NCBI GenBank assembly: GCA_050949175.1
Contig: JBMNFG010000009.1
Coordinates: 1 to 64,000, forward strand
Direction of reading: 5' to 3'
From: UBA4971 sp900019985
GTDB taxonomy: Bacteria; Bacillota; SHA-98; UBA4971
Length of the DNA stretch: 64,000 nt
Shown here: piece by piece, positions 27,177 to 35,208 of the stretch
How positions within the stretch are numbered: the stretch's first letter is position 1
Layout of the letters: each line of letters opens with the position of its first letter
Notes under the pieces: model-generated
Databases searched by the model: none
The model's input: only the letters and a program-made list of their open reading frames with translations
What the model was told of the DNA's origin: nothing
Program-made: the position numbers and the translations under genes

Positions 27177-28353
27177 AAGAGTTGCGATTACCGGTAATGA
27201 AGCGGCAGCAGAAGCTATGCGCCAGATTAATCCAGATGTTGTGGCAGCCTACCCAATTACTCCTGCGACTGAGATCGTCCAGATCTTCGCTGATTTTGTA
27301 GCCAACGGCGACGTTGATACAGAATTTGTCGCAGTAGAAAGTGAGCATTCTGCGATGAGCGCGACAATCGGCGCATCGGCTGCAGGCGCCAGGGCAATGA
27401 CTGCTACAGCTTCACAGGGGCTTGCCCTTATGTGGGAGATGCTGTATATCGCTGCAGGGCTTAGGCTTCCGATAGTTGCTCCTATCGTAAACAGGGCTCT
27501 GTCAGCCCCGATTAATATCCATTGTGACCACAGTGACACAATGGGTGCGCGGGATTCCGGATGGATACAGATATACTCAGAAGATGCCCAGGAAGCTTAC
27601 GATAACATTATCCAGGCTGTGCGCATTGCTGAGCATCCTGATATAAAGCTGCCTTGTATGGTGACTATGGACGGTTTCATTGTCAGCCACGGAATGGGCA
27701 ATGCCGAGCTTCTTGATGATGATGTGGTGCAGAAGTTTATCGGCGAGTATAAGCCTGAGCATTATCTGCTGGATGTAGATAATCCCATCACAGTAGGGGC
27801 TCTGGACTTCTCCGACTGGTACTTTGAGCACCGTCGTCAGCTGGCAGATGCACATACCAGGGTGAAAGACGTTGTTCTTCAGATAGCCAAGGAGTTTAAG
27901 GAGATCTCAGGCAGAGAATACAAGTTGTTTGATGCATATAGATTGGACGATGCCGAGGTAGCAATCGTTGTCATCAACTCCGCAGCAGGAACTGCCAAGA
28001 CAGTGGTAGATCAGCTGAGAGAAAAAGGCCTTAAAGTCGGACTTCTTAAGATTCGGCTCTTCAGGCCGTTCCCTTATGAAGAGATCAGTGAAGCTTTGGC
28101 AGGCGTGAAAGCTGTGGCAGTTCTTGACCGGGCAGACAGCTTATCTTTGATGGGAGGCCCGCTGTACATCGACCTTCGTGCTGCGATGTATGATGCACCC
28201 GGTCCAAGAGTCAAAATGGTGAACTACATTTACGGTCTCGGCGGACGAGACATCAATATGGAACAAATAGCCGGGGTATACGACGACCTATTCGAGATCG
28301 CCAAGACAGGCGAGATAAAGCAAGCCGTAACATACCTCGGAGTAAGGGAATAG
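27169..28353 (+). CDS. porA: 2-oxoacid:ferredoxin oxidoreductase, alpha subunit
   Basis: A 394-residue subunit: ITGNEAAAEAMRQINPDVVAAYPITPATEI at the N-terminus, VESEHSAMSATIGASAAGARAMTATASQGL, the CoA/pyruvate-contacting RALSAPINIHCDHSDTMGARDSGWIQ, and the C-terminal VGLLKIRLFRPFP domain. GTG at 27169 is preferred because GGGGAGG lies 9 bases upstream; GTG 27163 would leave only three. It overlaps the delta subunit by 8 bp. The NIHCDHSD segment is like that of pyruvate-specific enzymes, supporting a pyruvate synthase reading. Confidence 0.95.
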   Translation: MSRRVAITGNEAAAEAMRQINPDVVAAYPITPATEIVQIFADFVANGDVDTEFVAVESEHSAMSATIGASAAGARAMTATASQGLALMWEMLYIAAGLRLPIVAPIVNRALSAPINIHCDHSDTMGARDSGWIQIYSEDAQEAYDNIIQAVRIAEHPDIKLPCMVTMDGFIVSHGMGNAELLDDDVVQKFIGEYKPEHYLLDVDNPITVGALDFSDWYFEHRRQLADAHTRVKDVVLQIAKEFKEISGREYKLFDAYRLDDAEVAIVVINSAAGTAKTVVDQLREKGLKVGLLKIRLFRPFPYEEISEALAGVKAVAVLDRADSLSLMGGPLYIDLRAAMYDAPGPRVKMVNYIYGLGGRDINMEQIAGVYDDLFEIAKTGEIKQAVTYLGVRE

Positions 28354-28365
28354 GAGGCGGCATAT

Positions 28366-29301
28366 ATGGCAACTCTGAAGGAACTTTCGATGAGAGAAGA
28401 TCTCCTGTGCGGCGGACACCGCGCATGCGCAGGCTGCGCCGCCCCTATCGCCATCAGACAGGCGTTAATGGCGGTGGACCCGGAGTCATCAGACGTTGTG
28501 GTTGGCTGCGCTACGGGGTGTCTTGAAGTTACCACGACGATCTACCCGTATACAGCGTGGAGAGTGCCGTTTATTCACAGCGCGTTTGAAAACTCTGCAG
28601 CAACTGTCAGCGGCGTAGAGACTGCTTACAGGGCTCTGAAGAAGAAGGGTAAGATAGACAGGGACATCAAATTCATGGCCTTTGGTGGCGACGGAGGCAC
28701 ATACGATATCGGGCTTCAGTCCCTATCCGGTGCTATGGAGCGCGGACACAACATGCTCTATATCTGCTACGACAACCAGGCGTATATGAATACAGGAATA
28801 CAGCGTTCCAGCGCAACCCCGAAGGGCGCCTCAACAACGACAAGTCCTGCAGGATCAGCAATTCCTGCCGGCAAGAAGCAGATCCGGAAGGATCTTACTC
28901 AAATAATGGTAGCGCACGGTATTCCGTATGCAGCCCAGGCTTCGCCCAGCAACTGGAGGGACTTTACCAGAAAGGTAGAGAAGGCCTTGGAGGTTGACGG
29001 TCCGGCATTCATCAACGTGCTGAGCCCGTGCAGGTTGGGATGGCGCTATGCTCCTGAGGAAACCATAGAACTGGCCCGTCTCGCAGTCAATACTTGCGCC
29101 TGGCCTCTCTACGAGGTAGAGAACGGTGTTGTGAAGATCAACTATAAGCCCAAGGACAAGCTACCGGTAGCTGAATGGTTGAAGAAGCAGGGACGATTCC
29201 GTCACTTGTTTAAGCCTGGAAACGAGGCCTTGCTTGAGGAGATCCAGGAAGATATTGATCGCAACTGGAACAAGCTCCTGGCACTTGAGGCTATGGGATA
29301 A
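28366..29301 (+). CDS. porB: 2-oxoacid:ferredoxin oxidoreductase, beta (TPP) subunit
   Basis: A 311-residue thiamine-diphosphate subunit. CGGHRACAGCAAPIAIRQ and GCATGCLE provide the cluster-ligand cysteines, FMAFGGDGGTYDIGLQSLSGA with YICYDNQAYMNTGIQRSS binds TPP and Mg2+, and FINVLSPCRLGW supplies the last Cys. ATG follows AGGAGGCGGCATAT. It closes the operon. In an anaerobe this complex links pyruvate, acetyl-CoA and low-potential ferredoxin. Confidence 0.96.
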   Translation: MATLKELSMREDLLCGGHRACAGCAAPIAIRQALMAVDPESSDVVVGCATGCLEVTTTIYPYTAWRVPFIHSAFENSAATVSGVETAYRALKKKGKIDRDIKFMAFGGDGGTYDIGLQSLSGAMERGHNMLYICYDNQAYMNTGIQRSSATPKGASTTTSPAGSAIPAGKKQIRKDLTQIMVAHGIPYAAQASPSNWRDFTRKVEKALEVDGPAFINVLSPCRLGWRYAPEETIELARLAVNTCAWPLYEVENGVVKINYKPKDKLPVAEWLKKQGRFRHLFKPGNEALLEEIQEDIDRNWNKLLALEAMG

Positions 29302-29327
29302 GTCGCCAACAGACGTCTCCTTAAGTG

Positions 29328-29356
29328 TTGACTTGAGATTCGTCTGATGGTATAAT
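29328..29356 (+). promoter_or_regulatory. Promoter of the serS T-box transcript
   Basis: TTGACT at 29328-29333 and TATAAT at 29351-29356 with a 17-bp spacer, close to consensus. Transcription would begin near 29363, at the 5' edge of the T-box leader. Confidence 0.8.
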
Positions 29357-29362
29357 TCGCGC

Positions 29363-29757
29363 AAACTTAAATCGACTGATGCTTATTTGCGATGACAAGG
29401 ACTAGTAAGCTAAGGTTTCAGGGTAAGAGAGAGCCGGGTAAGGTGGGAACCGGCACCCTGACCTAGCTGAATCCACCTTTGAGCTGCGGGCCGAAAGGCA
29501 GCACTCATGCCTGGTAAGCCTGGCCGGTTGTACCCGTTAACGTACACTTGAGTGGGTCTAAGGTTTATGCTTGCTCATGTTATGTTCTCGGGCCTTCTCT
29601 GAGTTTTCCGGATACCGTCCGTGGGATAATCACGGTGAAGGTAGGAAGGAGCAAGGCAGGAAGGGATGTCCGGAGCAGCACCGCTTAGATCAAACCAAGG
29701 TGGCAACGCGGGAGGTTAGCCTCTCGTCCTGGTAACTAAAGGACGGGAGGCTCTTTT
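29363..29757 (+). ncRNA. T-box riboswitch (serine, specifier UCC) of serS
   Basis: The T-box antiterminator sequence ACCAAGGTGGCAACGCGGG is at 29694-29712. It is followed by a terminator in which AGCCTCTCGTCCT (29718-29730) pairs with AGGACGGGAGGCT (29740-29752), then CTTTTA. Upstream, GAA-TCC-ACC at about 29470-29478 fits a specifier loop reading UCC (Ser), and CCGTTAACG...GAGTGGG near 29537-29554 is the usual linker motif. Uncharged tRNA-Ser would pair with specifier and T-box and let serS be read. The stretch between the linker and the T-box is about 140 bases and contains an extra nested hairpin, so this leader is longer than typical. Confidence 0.92.
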
Positions 29758-29811
29758 ATAGGGTTATACTTAATGCCTACGGGTAATCCTGAGAGTAGTG
29801 GAGGGGTATAC

Positions 29812-31089
29812 ATGCTGGATATCAAGAAGATAAGAGAGAATCCCGAACTCGTTAAAGATAGCCTGACCAGGCGTGGCGAAGATACCGGTATAGTCGATAC
29901 TTTGATTCTCCATGACGAAGAGCGAAGAAGGCTCGTATATGAGGTGGAAAAACTCAAGCAGCGGCGCAACGAGGTATCAAATGAAATCGCAGAAATGAAA
30001 AGGAAAGGCCAGGACACCAAAGGCGCCATCCTCGAGATGCGTCAAGTCGGAGAGCGGATAAAAGAGATGGATAACGCTATCCGGCAGATAGAAAGGAAAG
30101 TAAATGATATTCTCCTTTCGATCCCGAACATTCCCCATGAATCTGTCCCCTACGGTAAAGATGAATCCGAAAACGTAGAGGTTAGGCGGTGGGAAGAGCC
30201 TGAGTCCTTCGACTTTGAGCCGAAGCCGCACTGGGAGATCGGGGCGAATCTCGGAATCTTAGATTTTGAGAGAGCTGCCAAGATATCAGGTGCCAGGTTT
30301 ACTGTTTTTCGAGGCGCAGGCGCCCGGCTTTGCAGGGCACTTATTGCCTTTATGATAGACCTTCACACCTCGGAGCACGGGTATACCGAGGTATATCCAC
30401 CGGTTCTCGTTAATACAGAGAGCATGATAGGCACAGGCCAATTGCCGAAGTTTGCCGAGGATATGTTCAAGTGCGAAGGCACTGACTATTACCTGGCTCC
30501 CACTGCTGAGGTGCCTGTTACGAATCTTTACAGGGATGAGATCTTAAGCCATGATGATCTTCCCATATACCATGTGGCATACACCCCTTGCTTCCGGGCA
30601 GAAGCAGGTTCTGCAGGGAGAGATACAAGGGGGCTTATCAGGCAGCACCAATTTGATAAGGTGGAACTGGTAAAGTTCGTAAAGCCTGAAACGTCCTATG
30701 ACGAGCTGGAGAAGCTGGTGAATAATGCTGAAGAGGTTCTAAAGCGCCTTGGGCTCCCTTACCGGGTCGTCATGATGTGCACAGGCGATGTAGGCTTTAC
30801 TGCAGCGAAGAAGTATGACCCTGAGGTATGGATGCCAAGCTACGGCAAGTATGTTGAGATATCTTCATGCAGCAACTTTGAGGACTTTCAGGCTCGGCGA
30901 GCCAACATTCGCTATAGGCCCCGGCCAGGAGCAAAGCCTGAGTATGTCCATACACTGAACGGATCAGGTGTTGCGATAGGCCGTACAGTTGCAGCGATCC
31001 TCGAGAATTACCAGGAAGCAGACGGATCGGTAGTCATCCCTGAGGCGCTGAGGCCGTACATGGGAGGCCTCGAGCGTATCGAGGCATAA
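29812..31089 (+). CDS. serS: Seryl-tRNA synthetase
   Basis: A 425-residue class II enzyme. The N-terminal long antiparallel coiled coil (about residues 30-105, IVDTLILHDEERRRLVYEVE...) grips the tRNA-Ser variable arm. Catalytic motifs: ARLCRALIAFMIDLH (motif 1 area), CFRAEAGSAGRDTRGLIRQH (motif 2) and NGSGVAIGRTVAAILENYQ (motif 3). ATG at 29812 is chosen since GGAGGGG lies five bases upstream and MLDIKKIRENPELV is the normal N-terminus; ATG 29773 has no such site. It is controlled by the serine T-box, and a tRNA-Ser gene lies 125 bp downstream. Confidence 0.97.
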   Translation: MLDIKKIRENPELVKDSLTRRGEDTGIVDTLILHDEERRRLVYEVEKLKQRRNEVSNEIAEMKRKGQDTKGAILEMRQVGERIKEMDNAIRQIERKVNDILLSIPNIPHESVPYGKDESENVEVRRWEEPESFDFEPKPHWEIGANLGILDFERAAKISGARFTVFRGAGARLCRALIAFMIDLHTSEHGYTEVYPPVLVNTESMIGTGQLPKFAEDMFKCEGTDYYLAPTAEVPVTNLYRDEILSHDDLPIYHVAYTPCFRAEAGSAGRDTRGLIRQHQFDKVELVKFVKPETSYDELEKLVNNAEEVLKRLGLPYRVVMMCTGDVGFTAAKKYDPEVWMPSYGKYVEISSCSNFEDFQARRANIRYRPRPGAKPEYVHTLNGSGVAIGRTVAAILENYQEADGSVVIPEALRPYMGGLERIEA

Positions 31090-31122
31090 TAATGCTTCCC
31101 TAAAAGGAGTTGCCGAGGCTGC

Positions 31123-31151
31123 TTGCCTGCTGAACAGGTAGATGCTATAAT
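31123..31151 (+). promoter_or_regulatory. Promoter of tRNA-Ser(TGA)
   Basis: TTGCCT at 31123-31128 and TATAAT at 31146-31151 with 17 bp between, 63 bp before the tRNA. Confidence 0.65.
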
Positions 31152-31214
31152 TACGATGCTGGGTTCGTATGGAGTCCTCAACTGGATCCTGAGCTGTGCG
31201 ACCCGGCCGAGTGC

Positions 31215-31305
31215 GGAGGAGTGCCCGAGTGGATGAAGGGAGCGGTCTTGAAAATCGCCAGGGTCTTCGCGGCCCTCGTGGGTTCGAATCCCACCTCCTC
31301 CGCCA
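31215..31305 (+). tRNA. tRNA-Ser(TGA)
   Basis: A 91-base class II tRNA: acceptor GGAGGAG/CTCCTCC, anticodon stem GCGGT/ATCGC with loop CTTGAAA giving TGA, a long variable arm (GGGTCTTCGCGGCCC), T-loop GTTCGAATC and encoded GCCA end. It reads UCA and other UCN codons. It sits just behind the T-box-controlled serS. Confidence 0.96.
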
Positions 31306-31310
31306 TTTCT

Positions 31311-32153
31311 TTATGTCGCTACCAGACGCCGGGTTTCCATCTCTTCATAGGAAACAATCCTCTGTTGCTGCCTTAGGCTTCCTCCGACAGAACCTTTCTG
31401 CACACCGAGAAGACGATGAAGATCATCCCAGATATCAGCAAACCCTGGTGAGTCCGGAGTGCGCGGCCTTGATATAGGGTTATCGATTACAGTCAGGATT
31501 CTTCCCGGTTGCGACGACATGGCTATGATCCGGTCCCCTTGGATGATCGCTTCTTCGATATTGTGGGTTACAAATAACACCGTTACCTTGGTCTTTTGCC
31601 AGATAGAAGCAAGTTCTTCCTGCAATGCTTTTCTCGTGAAAGTGTCAAGGCTTCCAAAAGGTTCATCCATAAGTAGGATCTTCGGTTGGACGGAGAGAGC
31701 CCTGGCGATTGCTACACGCTGTTTCATCCCTCCGGATAGCTGGTGGGGATAGAAGTCTTCATATCCTCTGAGGCCTACAAGGTTTATGTAGCTCTCTGCA
31801 AGAGTCCGGCTTTTCTTTTTGGTGCCTGCAGTGCGGGTGACGCGGAGGGCAAAGGCTACGTTTTCCAGGACAGTAAGCCAGGGGAATAGCTGGTCAAGTC
31901 CTTGGAACACCATCATTCTGTCTATGCCGGGGCGGTTTGCTTCTTGTCCTTCTACACGAACTGATCCTTGAGTTAATGTTTCGAATCCTGCTATGCATCG
32001 GAGGAGGGTGGATTTACCGCACCCTGAAGGGCCGATAATAGTAATGAATTCACCTTCTTTGACAGACAAGTCGATATCCTGCAATGCAATAAGGGTGCGT
32101 TCGTGGACTCGGAAGTGTTTGGTCAGTTTTGATATGGTAAGGACGTGTTTCAT
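31311..32153 (-). CDS. ABC importer ATP-binding protein (nitrate/sulfonate/taurine type)
   Basis: A 280-residue SsuB/TauB-type ATPase. Walker A GPSGCGKST lies at 41-49, and FQGLDQLFPWLTVLENVAFAL forms the Q-loop region. The signature is LSGGMKQRVAIARAL and Walker B is ILLMDEPFGSLD, with the switch His in FVTHNIEEAI. ATG follows CAGGAGGATGG. It is last in a minus-strand operon after a binding protein and a permease. Members import sulfonates, nitrate, bicarbonate or thiamine precursors; nothing here selects among them. Confidence 0.93.
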   Translation of the reverse strand: MKHVLTISKLTKHFRVHERTLIALQDIDLSVKEGEFITIIGPSGCGKSTLLRCIAGFETLTQGSVRVEGQEANRPGIDRMMVFQGLDQLFPWLTVLENVAFALRVTRTAGTKKKSRTLAESYINLVGLRGYEDFYPHQLSGGMKQRVAIARALSVQPKILLMDEPFGSLDTFTRKALQEELASIWQKTKVTVLFVTHNIEEAIIQGDRIIAMSSQPGRILTVIDNPISRPRTPDSPGFADIWDDLHRLLGVQKGSVGGSLRQQQRIVSYEEMETRRLVAT

Positions 32154-32187
32154 TGTTTTCCATCCTCCTGTGTGTTATGTCTACCTG

Positions 32188-33000
32188 TCACTCCAGGGTC
32201 ATCCCCCACCGCCTGACTGTGCGGATCTCGATCTGCTCAAAGCATACCCTCTCCACGATTAGGCCGATGAGGACGATTACAATCATCCCTGCGAAGACCC
32301 CGGGCACTTCCATAAAGAACCGCCTTTTGTAAATGAACCACCCAAGGCCTCCTTCGCCACCTGACGCCCCGAAGACCATTTCCGATGCTACCAAGGCTTG
32401 CCATGCGCGCGCCCAGGCTACCCGGAGGCCGGACAGGATATAAGGGAATGCTCCGGGAATGAGGACTGTTCTAACCAGGTGCAATCCTTGGAGCCCCAGG
32501 TTTCTTCCGGCCTCTATCTGAGTTATAGGCACTGAGCGTAGTCCGGTATGGAGATTTGCAATCAGCGGCCATACTGCTGCAAACCAGATAACAGTCGCAA
32601 TCGATTTCCTGCCTGTTCCCAGCCACAAGATGACAATAGGTAAGATGGCTATTCCCGGCAATGGGTGGAGGATAGCCATGAGAGTCTCAATGCATTCTGA
32701 CGCCACCGGCCAGCACATGGCGAGGGCGGTGGCTAAGACTGCGGAAGCAGTAGCCATGCTGAGGCCCCATGCAACAAGATTCAGGGAAAACCATGTTCTG
32801 CCCAGCACTTCGCCGTTTAGGCTCTCCTTGATAAGCGCCTGGATTACGTGGCTGAACCGGGGGAAGAGCAGAGGAGGCAGATAGCCTGTGGATGCGATTA
32901 ACTCCCATATGGCTGCAAGTGCTATGACGAACACTATCTGCCGGCAAGTCCTGCCCAGAAACCGGGCGCGGAAACGGTTTGTCGGTTTATTGGTCTCCAT
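32188..33000 (-). CDS. ABC importer permease (SsuC/TauC-like)
   Basis: A 270-residue permease with about six helices and the BPD_transp_1 EAA-like loop (EAGRNLGLQGLHLVRTVLIPGAFPYIL). The N-terminus carries basic residues before the first helix (IVFVIALAAIWELIAS). The mid-gene start of the next ORF suggests weak coupling of 34 bp to the ATPase. Together with the binding protein at 33094 it completes one importer. Confidence 0.92.
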   Translation of the reverse strand: METNKPTNRFRARFLGRTCRQIVFVIALAAIWELIASTGYLPPLLFPRFSHVIQALIKESLNGEVLGRTWFSLNLVAWGLSMATASAVLATALAMCWPVASECIETLMAILHPLPGIAILPIVILWLGTGRKSIATVIWFAAVWPLIANLHTGLRSVPITQIEAGRNLGLQGLHLVRTVLIPGAFPYILSGLRVAWARAWQALVASEMVFGASGGEGGLGWFIYKRRFFMEVPGVFAGMIVIVLIGLIVERVCFEQIEIRTVRRWGMTLE

Positions 33001-33093
33001 GAATCGGCCACCCTTCTGCTACAAATCCTTTTAATCTGCTGTAATCTGTAACAGTCTGCTGAGATTTGCACCGGTTCGAGAGGATCCTTCTTT

Positions 33094-34113
33094 CTATTGG
33101 CGATACTGGAGCGCCTCGATAGGTGACGGTGAACCTGCCCTGCTTCCGACGAATGCAAGTAAATTCTCCCAAGCGATTTCGCTGAGGTCGTTGGGGGTGC
33201 GGCTGATGTAACCTGCTTCTTTCATGAAGTCTGCGAAACCTAAGAGTCCGTACGGGGCGGTTGTATAATCCATACCCGGCCAGGTCATATGCTCATACGT
33301 TTTCTCAGGTGTAAGTCCGAATTCAGGAGCCAGGAGTTCTGCAGCTTCCTTTTTATGTGTGTTGATCCAGGCCATGGCTTCACTGATTGCGTTGACGAAG
33401 CAAGCATAGGCTACAGGGTTTTCATTGTGGAACTTCTCAGTTGCCACTCCTACATTAAAGCTGAAAGGTTGACCGAAGGCTTCAATATCGTCAGTTACCA
33501 AATGAAAGTCAGGTTGGCTGAGCTCCTCGAATAAGTATGGCGGAGTAGTGAAATGCGCTGTGATTCCTCGTTTTGAGATTAGAGCTGCCGCACCGTCCGG
33601 GTGCGCCATGGCAACAAGGTTTTCATCGAGAGCTGTCGGAGAGCCAAGTTCTTTTTCCGCAGCCATTGCAAGGAGTATGTGTTGAACGCTCCCCGGCGAC
33701 GGCAATGCGATCTTGTCTTGAGGTTTGAAATCTTTGAGACTCTTGATCGACGGATCGTAAGTTACGAGTCCTACCGGAATCACCACAAAGCCTATGGCAG
33801 CTTTCCAAGGACAACCTTTATCCCAGCCGATGAGGAATGGCGGTATACCCATGAACCCTACATCAACCTCGCCGGATATCAGCCCTTCGCGTACTGCAGC
33901 CCCTGATCCGTACTCTTTCCAGACAGGCTTAAGGCCGTACTTCTCGAAAATCTTGTGTTTCTGGGCAATCATAAGCGGGGCGTACACAAGGCCGAACTGT
34001 CCTGCGATGCGGATCTCATTGGCGGGTGCGGCGTGGATCGGGCCTAAACAGGGGACGCTGAGGCTCCCGCCAAGTAATAGAACACACATCAAAACTGCGA
34101 CAAGCCTTCTCAT
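33094..34113 (-). CDS. ABC importer substrate-binding protein (NMT1/SsuA-like)
   Basis: A 339-residue exported protein: signal peptide MRRLVAVLMCVLLLGGSLS, cleavage near IHAA, then EIRIAGQFGLVYAPLMIAQKHKIFEKYGL, AAVREGLISGEVDVGFMGIPPFLIGW and a two-lobe periplasmic-binding fold. The signal peptide does not show a clear lipobox. It is the first gene of the operon; ATG follows CAGGAGGAG. The family binds sulfonates, taurine, nitrate or pyrimidine-like thiamine precursors; the ligand is not evident. Confidence 0.9.
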   Translation of the reverse strand: MRRLVAVLMCVLLLGGSLSVPCLGPIHAAPANEIRIAGQFGLVYAPLMIAQKHKIFEKYGLKPVWKEYGSGAAVREGLISGEVDVGFMGIPPFLIGWDKGCPWKAAIGFVVIPVGLVTYDPSIKSLKDFKPQDKIALPSPGSVQHILLAMAAEKELGSPTALDENLVAMAHPDGAAALISKRGITAHFTTPPYLFEELSQPDFHLVTDDIEAFGQPFSFNVGVATEKFHNENPVAYACFVNAISEAMAWINTHKKEAAELLAPEFGLTPEKTYEHMTWPGMDYTTAPYGLLGFADFMKEAGYISRTPNDLSEIAWENLLAFVGSRAGSPSPIEALQYRQ

Positions 34114-34170
34114 AGACGAACTCCTCCTGATGAAAGTTGTGGCAATCCTGTTTGAGGCATGGCAGTCTGC

Positions 34171-34386
34171 CTATGAAATGGAAACTACACTATCATTAAG
34201 TATGAGAGTGAACATGTTCTTGTGCAGGATCATTTCTGGAAAGATCGCGGTAACGGAAGGCATCTCGAGAAATAACTGAAAGAGCAGGCAGCGGTGTTTC
34301 CGGTCGGAGACTGGGATTTCTAAAACGATAGTGTTATCGGTTTCGGAAAGCCGGTAGTCTGTGGCATCAGTGACAAGGATGACCAT
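34171..34386 (-). CDS. Small hypothetical protein (71 aa), uncertain
   Basis: An open frame of 71 codons that starts 12 bp after the stop of the DUF441 gene on the same strand, with an ATG but no clear ribosome-binding site, so it could only be translated by coupling. The protein has alternating hydrophobic residues (NTIVLEIPVSD, NMFTLILNDSVV) compatible with a small beta-rich fold, but matches no family I know. It could also be chance. It is listed because spacing and strand fit an operon. Confidence 0.3.
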   Translation of the reverse strand: MVILVTDATDYRLSETDNTIVLEIPVSDRKHRCLLFQLFLEMPSVTAIFPEMILHKNMFTLILNDSVVSIS

Positions 34387-34398
34387 AGGGAAACGGGG

Positions 34399-34848
34399 TC
34401 AGCGGCCCCCGAAGATTTTGATGAGAAGAGCGGTAATCCCGGCTGCAGCCAGCGGTCCTACCGGGATTCCTCGGAGGACAATCACTCCGATAATCGTCCC
34501 CAGGATAATACCGGTGACGATGTGAGGATGTCCTGTAAGAAGGGAGATGCCTTGTGCACTTATGTAGGCTGCAGCTGCACCTCCTATGATCGCCAGGATA
34601 CCGGGTAATGTGAAGAATGCATCGAGGATTTCTTCAGAAGATATCTTTCCGCGGGCGAGAGGTGCCAGGACTGCGATAGTGAGGAAGACAAGCCCCAATT
34701 GGAGCGCCCGCTCTTCCAGGAATGCAATGGCACTTTTGAAACCGGCTGACTCCATAAAGAGCAATACTGCAGATGCTCCTGTTATAAGCGAATTGCCGGA
34801 CGCAAGGCCAAGGACTAAGACGATCAAAAGAGGCAGGTTGCCGCTCAC
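34399..34848 (-). CDS. DUF441 (UPF0756) membrane protein, YeaL-like
   Basis: A ~149-residue membrane protein with four predicted helices, matching DUF441: GNSLITGASAVLLF, APLARGKISSEEIL, and the C-terminal VLRGIPVGPLAAAGITALL, which closely resembles E. coli YeaL. GTG at 34848 is preferred since GAGAGGAG lies upstream and the family begins at this point; ATG 34875 adds nine residues (IRERSRYEV). The function of the family is unknown. It lies upstream of the ABC importer on the same strand but separated by 57 bp or more plus the small frame at 34171. Confidence 0.85.
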   Translation of the reverse strand: MSGNLPLLIVLVLGLASGNSLITGASAVLLFMESAGFKSAIAFLEERALQLGLVFLTIAVLAPLARGKISSEEILDAFFTLPGILAIIGGAAAAYISAQGISLLTGHPHIVTGIILGTIIGVIVLRGIPVGPLAAAGITALLIKIFGGR

Positions 34849-34875
34849 CTCGTACCGACTCCTCTCACGGATCAT

Positions 34876-35208
34876 GAAGCATACAAGGGTTACCGGTTTT
34901 GTCTCTACATGACATACTTATTTATCTGATATGAGAAACAGACTGCCTGTTTACTTTGTGTAAACAGGCGAGGGGACAGCAGCGGGCACATCAAACCTAG
35001 AGTCAGCGCCGCATGAAGGAGCCGGGTTGCGCCCCACGCTTTGCCGCTTAATCCTGAGAAGTCCACGATGAAATGCACTAAATCCACTATGAAATGCACC
35101 ATGAGATCCAATGTACTCTTAACCTAAGTTGGCGTTTTACAGGGCACCCTGTAGGAAAGACTAGGCTATAGAAGTGGTTCGCGCTGGAACAAGAGGTGTA
35201 AGGATAGA
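34876..35208. other. Intergenic region with a stem-loop, a 21-bp duplication and a palindrome
   Basis: Between the divergent DUF441 and MFS genes. It holds a perfect 10-bp stem (GCCTGTTTAC/GTAAACAGGC) with a 5-base loop at 34945-34969, two tandem 21-bp copies containing ATGAAATGCAC at about 35064-35105, and TACAGGG-CA-CCCTGTA at 35138-35153 in front of the MFS gene. I see no gene in it. Confidence 0.5.
35138..35153. promoter_or_regulatory. Possible operator upstream of the MFS gene
   Basis: TACAGGG-CA-CCCTGTA is a perfect 7-bp inverted repeat with a 2-bp centre, 56 bp before the start codon and overlapping a TTTACA that could be a -35 element. No regulator gene is adjacent. Confidence 0.35.

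Noticed and set aside
31196..31477. Frame of 93 codons overlapping tRNA-Ser(TGA)
   Set aside because: It runs across a complete tRNA and into the opposite-strand ABC ATPase gene.
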